A model generated the notes under the pieces. That model had not been told where the DNA came from, made no database searches, and worked only from the letters and a program-made list of their open reading frames with translations. A stretch of 10,285 nt of DNA from Blastocladiella britannica. Taxonomy: Eukaryota; Blastocladiomycota; Blastocladiomycetes; Blastocladiales; Blastocladiaceae. Made by a program: the position numbers and the translations under genes. Shown piece after piece: positions 6,914-10,285 of the stretch (within the stretch, counting starts at the first letter, position 1; every line of letters begins with the position of its first letter). The DNA is taken from positions 13,139 to 23,423 of the forward strand of contig MU624795.1 of the NCBI GenBank assembly GCA_025349905.2, read 5' to 3'.

Positions 6914-8742
6914 ATGATTCGCTCGTTACTTTATCGTCGCGTGGGTGGTATTCGCGCGTTGCCCATGTCTACGTCGTCGGCCAGTGGTGGTGGTGCGCCA
7001 AAATGGACAGTGACACCAAACCCGACCGCAACGCCAACGCCTCGCCATATTCCCTCGGCCAATTCTGGTTCTGGTTCCGGCTCTGGTTCCGGCTCCAATG
7101 CTGACGCAGACGCAGATGCCGCCGCCGCCGCGGACGAGGGCGGCTTCAGTACGTGGTGCACAATCGTATTGATCAAGTAGATTGACTGATCAAGGCCAAA
7201 AAAAAATATTAAGTGTCCATCCCGATTTACCTGGCGGCCGCAGCCCTGTTTGGATGGTCGGTCCACCACGTGCAGACCGAGCTCGGCCAGCCGGGCAAGT
7301 TGAGTGCGTCGCTCGATCCGTTCGGGCAGCCATTCGCGGTGTCCAAGGCGGGCGTGTCCGAGACGGCGCAAGAAGACGATGCGCGCGAGGCGTCGCTTCT
7401 GGGCCCGGTCCTGGACGCGGACGCGCCGTGGCTCGCGCGTCTACGCAACTGGTGGACGTACCCAGCGTCGGTCCGCGACCCGCTCCGCTGGGCGGTGTTT
7501 TACCACGTGTACGCTCCCGACGCCGCCCGGGCCGAGGCATTTTACTTGCAAGCCGTGGACGCAGCAGCGGCGGCCCAGGGGCGGCTGGACTTGGAAGCCG
7601 GAATCGCGCTTCAAATGGCGCGGTTCTACGCCGACCAGCGCGCTCCCGTCCCGGCCCTCCGCTGGTACCATGTCGGGATCGAGCGGCTGGTGGCATGGTA
7701 CGCGGCCGACGACGAGCGCATTATCGGGCGACTTGCGCGCATCCCGTGGGCGTCGGCCGTCGGCGCCGAAAAACTCGACCGCGTCGCCGCCGTGTACGCA
7801 GGGATGGCCCGTGCCGCGGCGTACTTGGAAGTGCGACCCGACGCTGCTCAGGTCGTAGCGGTCGGGCAGGGTCGAGAGTCGGCAAACCCACCCAACTGGG
7901 GTACCGACCGGTACTACTCGATGGCGCTGGCGGCGGCCATGCTGGGCGCGCGCGTGGCTAACGGTGTCGGCGCCCAGGAGGCCGAAGTGGGCGTGGACGC
8001 GGCGGTGCGGTCGCACTTGGGTCACTTGTTGCGCGGCGCCGTGCCGCCCGAGTGGCCCGAACCGCACTCGGATGCTGTCACCGTGGCCAGTGCACGGCCG
8101 CCGCCCGTGACGGGCACGCCGACGCTGGTGGCGCTGCTGGAGGAAATGGCCGAGTTTTACGCGCTGGGCCGGCGCCAGTTCCCGGACGACGACGAGAACG
8201 ACAATCACGATGTACCCGCGTCCACCATGGGCGGCCGTCGTCAACCGCAGCCCGCGTACGCGGCGGCACTGCGGCGGGTCGAGCTGGCGCTGATGCCCGG
8301 GTCCGACGCGCGCGACGTGGCGTGCCGGCGCGCGCTGGTCATGAACAACCTGGCCGACGATTTGGTGGCCGAGTGGTACGTGCGGGTGCAGCAGGCTACC
8401 GCTGATTCACTTAGCTCGAAGCACAAGAACTCCGGTGGTTCGGGATCGGTCGCCGTCGCGGAAGCCATGAAAGATGCAGCCACGTCGCCACTGCTCCGTG
8501 AGGCCGCGTTTTGGCTTGCGCGGTCGCAGGCCGCCGCTGCCGACAAGACGGTGCCCGAGTGCGCGCTGTGCCATGCGGTCGCGCTCAACAATGCCGGGCG
8601 GGTCGCGGAACTGGCGGGGGATCGGGAGGAAGCTATGCGCGCGTTCAAGCAGGCAGTGACGGCGGCGCGCAAGAACGGACTGGTGGATGTGCGGCGCGAG
8701 GCTCAGGCGAACCTGGGCCGCCTCGAAGAGGATCGAGTTTGA
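6914..8742 (+). CDS. Mitochondrial TPR-like membrane protein, Mgr3-like, two exons
   Basis: Exon 1 (6914-7148) and exon 2 (7214-8742) join in phase 1 and give 587 residues. The start at 6914 is chosen because MIRSLLYRRVGGIRALP is a typical Arg-rich mitochondrial presequence. The longer open frame upstream is T-rich leader. A Gly-Ser and Asp-Ala low-complexity linker spans about 50-77. One membrane segment follows at about 79-95 (SIPIYLAAAALFGWSV). The rest is Ala-rich, TPR-like helix pairs, for example 168-238 and the last 60 residues (VALNNAGRVAELAGDREEAMRAFKQAV, split here for length as ALNNAGRVAELAG and EEAMRAFKQAV). Order and size match Mgr3, a yeast adaptor of the inner-membrane i-AAA protease Yme1 (about 500 residues). 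The match is by architecture only; another mitochondrial TPR protein is possible. Its 3' end converges with SHO1. Confidence 0.8.
7064..7096 (+). repeat. Hexamer repeat coding for Gly-Ser linker
   Basis: About 5.5 copies of TCYGGY encode the SGSGSGSGSGS linker of the Mgr3-like protein. It is followed by GACGCA and GCC repeats (Asp-Ala, poly-Ala). Such arrays often vary in length between strains. Confidence 0.8.
7149..7213 (+). other. 65-nt intron in the Mgr3-like gene
   Basis: It starts GTACGT and ends ATTAAG, in phase 1, and splits the Met79 codon (A|TG). It contains an in-frame TAG, so retention truncates the protein before the membrane segment. An 8-bp direct repeat TGATCAAG lies at 7170-7177 and 7187-7194, the second copy close to a candidate branch site. 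Confidence 0.88.
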
Positions 8743-8853
8743 TCCGGTCATGTCTTTTTTTTTGAATGAATGCAAGGATTCTTGTATTAATATTGGATGG
8801 AGGGAGGAAAAACAAAAATGACACAGAAATAAAAGGGACAAAAAGAAAACATT
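8743..8853. terminator. Convergent 3' region, Mgr3-like gene / SHO1, with AATAAA
   Basis: These 111 bp separate the two stop codons. A canonical plus-strand AATAAA lies at 8828-8833, about 86 nt after the Mgr3-like stop. Cleavage after it would carry that transcript into the last SHO1 exon, so the mRNAs probably overlap tail to tail. Confidence 0.5.
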
Positions 8854-9917
8854 CTAGTTGAGGAGCTGGAGGTAGTTGCTGGGGGCAATGCCGGCGGTGC
8901 CGTCTATCATTCAATAACGAACGTTAATATCGCAATATGGACAGAAAAAAAATTAAGAGTCAACGCACTGGCCTTGCGCACTTGCCACCAGCGGTTGCCG
9001 TGCGGGTTAGCGACCTCGAGCACCTCCTCGGCCGCAAACGACACCTCCTGCGGGTCGGCGGCATCGGCCGTGTACGCGTACAGGGCCTTGGCGCGGTACG
9101 TGTACTGCGGGGGCTGGCTGCCGGTCGACACGGCCGACTGCGCGTCGTCCGCCGCCACCGAGAGCGACTGCTGCTGCAGCTGCTGGGGCGGGTACGGCAC
9201 CTGCGCCTGATGCTGCACTTGCACCTGCTGCTGCAGCTGACTGGGCATGGGCGGCGCGTACAAGTGCGGAGCGGTCTGGGCGGGCAAGTTCATGGGCGAC
9301 CCGGGGGCCACAAACGGCAGCTGCGGGGCCATGCCCATCGACATGACGGTGCGGCGGCGGTGGTCGCGGTCGCGGGCCATGGTCACCGAGTCGAACGATT
9401 CGACCAGCGCCACCACCTGAGAGTCGGCGGGCGACGCCAGGTACATGACCCATGCGGTCTGCACCGACAGCTGCACGATGGCGCCCAGCAGGTACAGGAT
9501 GCCCCAGAACTTGACCACGGAGAGCGCCGCCGTCACTTTTTCCAGGAACGTGGCGCCCAGGACCGTCACCATCGCCAGCAGAATCGCCAGCATGTGCTGG
9601 TACGGGCCCGGGTGCAGGTTGAGGTCGTACGAGAGCTTGGAAACCGAGGCAATGAGAATCGGCGACAGCAGCTGCACCGCCCAGCCCATGGACATGCCGC
9701 GGGCCTCAATGTCGAACGCAATCCCGCACAGGCCAATGAACGTCAGGGACCAGCCAAAGACCGCCAGGCCCTGCGTCAGCAGCATGAAAATGGAGCCCGT
9801 GAGGCGGGCCAACAGCGAGATTTGTTGCTGCTGGTCGCCCTGTTGTTGTTGGTGCTGGGGCGACGTGGCCTTTTCGGCGTCGCCGCTCTTTTTCGCAAAG
9901 GGGTTGGTGAGCTTCAT
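8854..9917 (-). CDS. SHO1: SHO1-type osmosensor with four membrane segments and SH3 domain, two exons
   Basis: Sho1 is a plasma-membrane scaffold that feeds the HOG MAPK pathway by binding a proline motif of Pbs2 through its SH3 domain. Exon 1 (9917-8969) and exon 2 (8903-8854) join in phase 1 and give 332 residues. The order is a Gln-rich N-terminal cytosolic tail (21-32), four hydrophobic segments (about 43-68, 79-95, 108-124, 134-160), a long Pro/Gln-rich linker with two QLQQQ copies (about 190-270), and an SH3 domain at about 272-331. The SH3 domain shows YRAKALYAY, RWWQVRKAN, then GIAPSNYLQLL. The order and SH3 sequence match yeast Sho1 closely. ALYAY replaces the usual SH3 ALYDY; yeast Sho1 also departs there. 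Without splicing, the SH3 domain would lose its last strand and PSNY motif. Confidence 0.93.
8904..8968 (-). other. 65-nt intron inside the SHO1 SH3 domain
   Basis: On the minus strand it starts GTGCGT and ends GATAG, in phase 1 within the Asn317 codon. A TTAAC near the 3' end is a candidate branch site. Splicing restores the family sequence KANGTAGIAPSNY. Read-through gives a short unrelated tail ending at 8907. Confidence 0.95.
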
Positions 9918-10168
9918 TTTTTCTTTGTCGTATATCGGCTATTGGAGTGAGGTCTCTATAGAATGAATTATTGTATGACCCGGCCGAGGTTTGTCTATAT
10001 TCGGGGCGGAAGAGAGTGAAGCAAGGCCCAAGAGAAAAGGGCGAAATATTGTTGCTTTCTTCCGAAACTGATAATGCTGAACTCCACTCCTCCGCACCCT
10101 CATTAGCAGCACATTCCTCAGCACTTGTTTCAACACTATAGTCAAGGTTACAACCACTCACGTGCAAC
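9918..10168. promoter_or_regulatory. Region upstream of SHO1, probably divergent
   Basis: These 251 bp precede the SHO1 start. A minus-strand CCAAT (ATTGG at 9941-9945) lies 24 nt upstream of the ATG, and TATAG-like sequences occur at about 9956-9961 and 9995-10000. A palindromic E-box CACGTG at 10159-10164 sits directly before the putative right-edge start. None of these is proven functional. Confidence 0.35.
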
Positions 10169-10285
10169 ATGCAATCTCAAAATAAATTGTGCGCCTGTGA
10201 GCTGACTGCGTCTTGGTCGAATAATGACGAGCACGGTCGCATCATCGAGCGAAACAGCTTGATGTACACGGCCAAGGAGCGCGAG
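10169..10285 (+). CDS. Probable N-terminus of an unknown protein, truncated by right edge
   Basis: An ATG with A at -3 opens a 39-codon frame that is still open at the window end. It starts MQSQNKLCACELTASW and continues with a charged stretch (DEHGRIIERN, YTAKERE). The second half is GC3-rich, as in the neighbouring genes. No domain can be named from 39 residues. The minus strand is also open here in a frame sharing the same third codon positions and ending at a TGA, so a minus-strand gene ending here is a real alternative. Strand and start are therefore provisional. Confidence 0.35.
   Translation, partial: MQSQNKLCACELTASWSNNDEHGRIIERNSLMYTAKERE

Noticed and set aside
7182..7961. Plus-strand 259-codon Arg/Gly-rich frame
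   Set aside because: It is an out-of-frame shadow of exon 2 of the Mgr3-like gene.
8937..9950. Plus-strand 337-codon frame opposite SHO1
   Set aside because: It is the His/Arg/Gly-rich shadow of SHO1, which has clear membrane and SH3 features.
1..10285. Mobile element, CRISPR array or secondary-metabolite or defence cluster
   Set aside because: No transposase, reverse transcriptase, terminal repeats, spaced direct repeats or cluster enzymes were seen. The window reads as an ordinary gene-dense nuclear region.

Overview
This window looks like a compact, GC-rich nuclear segment from a fungus. The main evidence is a eukaryotic eEF2 gene, a SHO1-type osmosensor (a fungal family) and at least four short GT-AG introns. 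The long Trp-Trp ankyrin-like repeat protein reminds me of proteins abundant in zoosporic fungi, especially Blastocladiomycota such as Allomyces and Catenaria. That placement is an inference from memory, not a search result.

Layout, left to right: (1) a minus-strand gene of unknown function running off the left edge, with its start at 543; (2) a minus-strand single-exon gene for a Trp-rich ankyrin-like repeat protein (693 to 2657 or 2714); (3) a divergent intergenic region (2715-3153) with four ATTGG/CCAAT boxes; (4) eEF2 on the plus strand (3154-5938), with a 19-nt first coding exon and a 268-nt intron; (5) convergent to it, a small spliced minus-strand gene of unknown function (6094-6592), preceded by a short upstream open frame; (6) after a 321-bp divergent intergenic region, a plus-strand two-exon gene (6914-8742) with a mitochondrial presequence, one membrane segment and TPR-like helices, resembling Mgr3; (7) convergent to it, SHO1 on the minus strand (8854-9917), whose SH3 domain is completed only after removal of a 65-nt intron; (8) the probable start of a plus-strand gene (10169 onward) at the right edge.

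The genes do not form a pathway. They cover translation elongation (eEF2), mitochondrial inner-membrane quality control (Mgr3-like), osmotic signalling (SHO1) and a repeat-protein family. Genes alternate as divergent and convergent pairs with 111-155 bp between convergent stop codons. I saw no mobile element, CRISPR array, rRNA, tRNA or new multi-gene system. The most useful points are the intron-corrected gene models, two unrecognised proteins, and local oddities in the eEF2 and SHO1 sequences.
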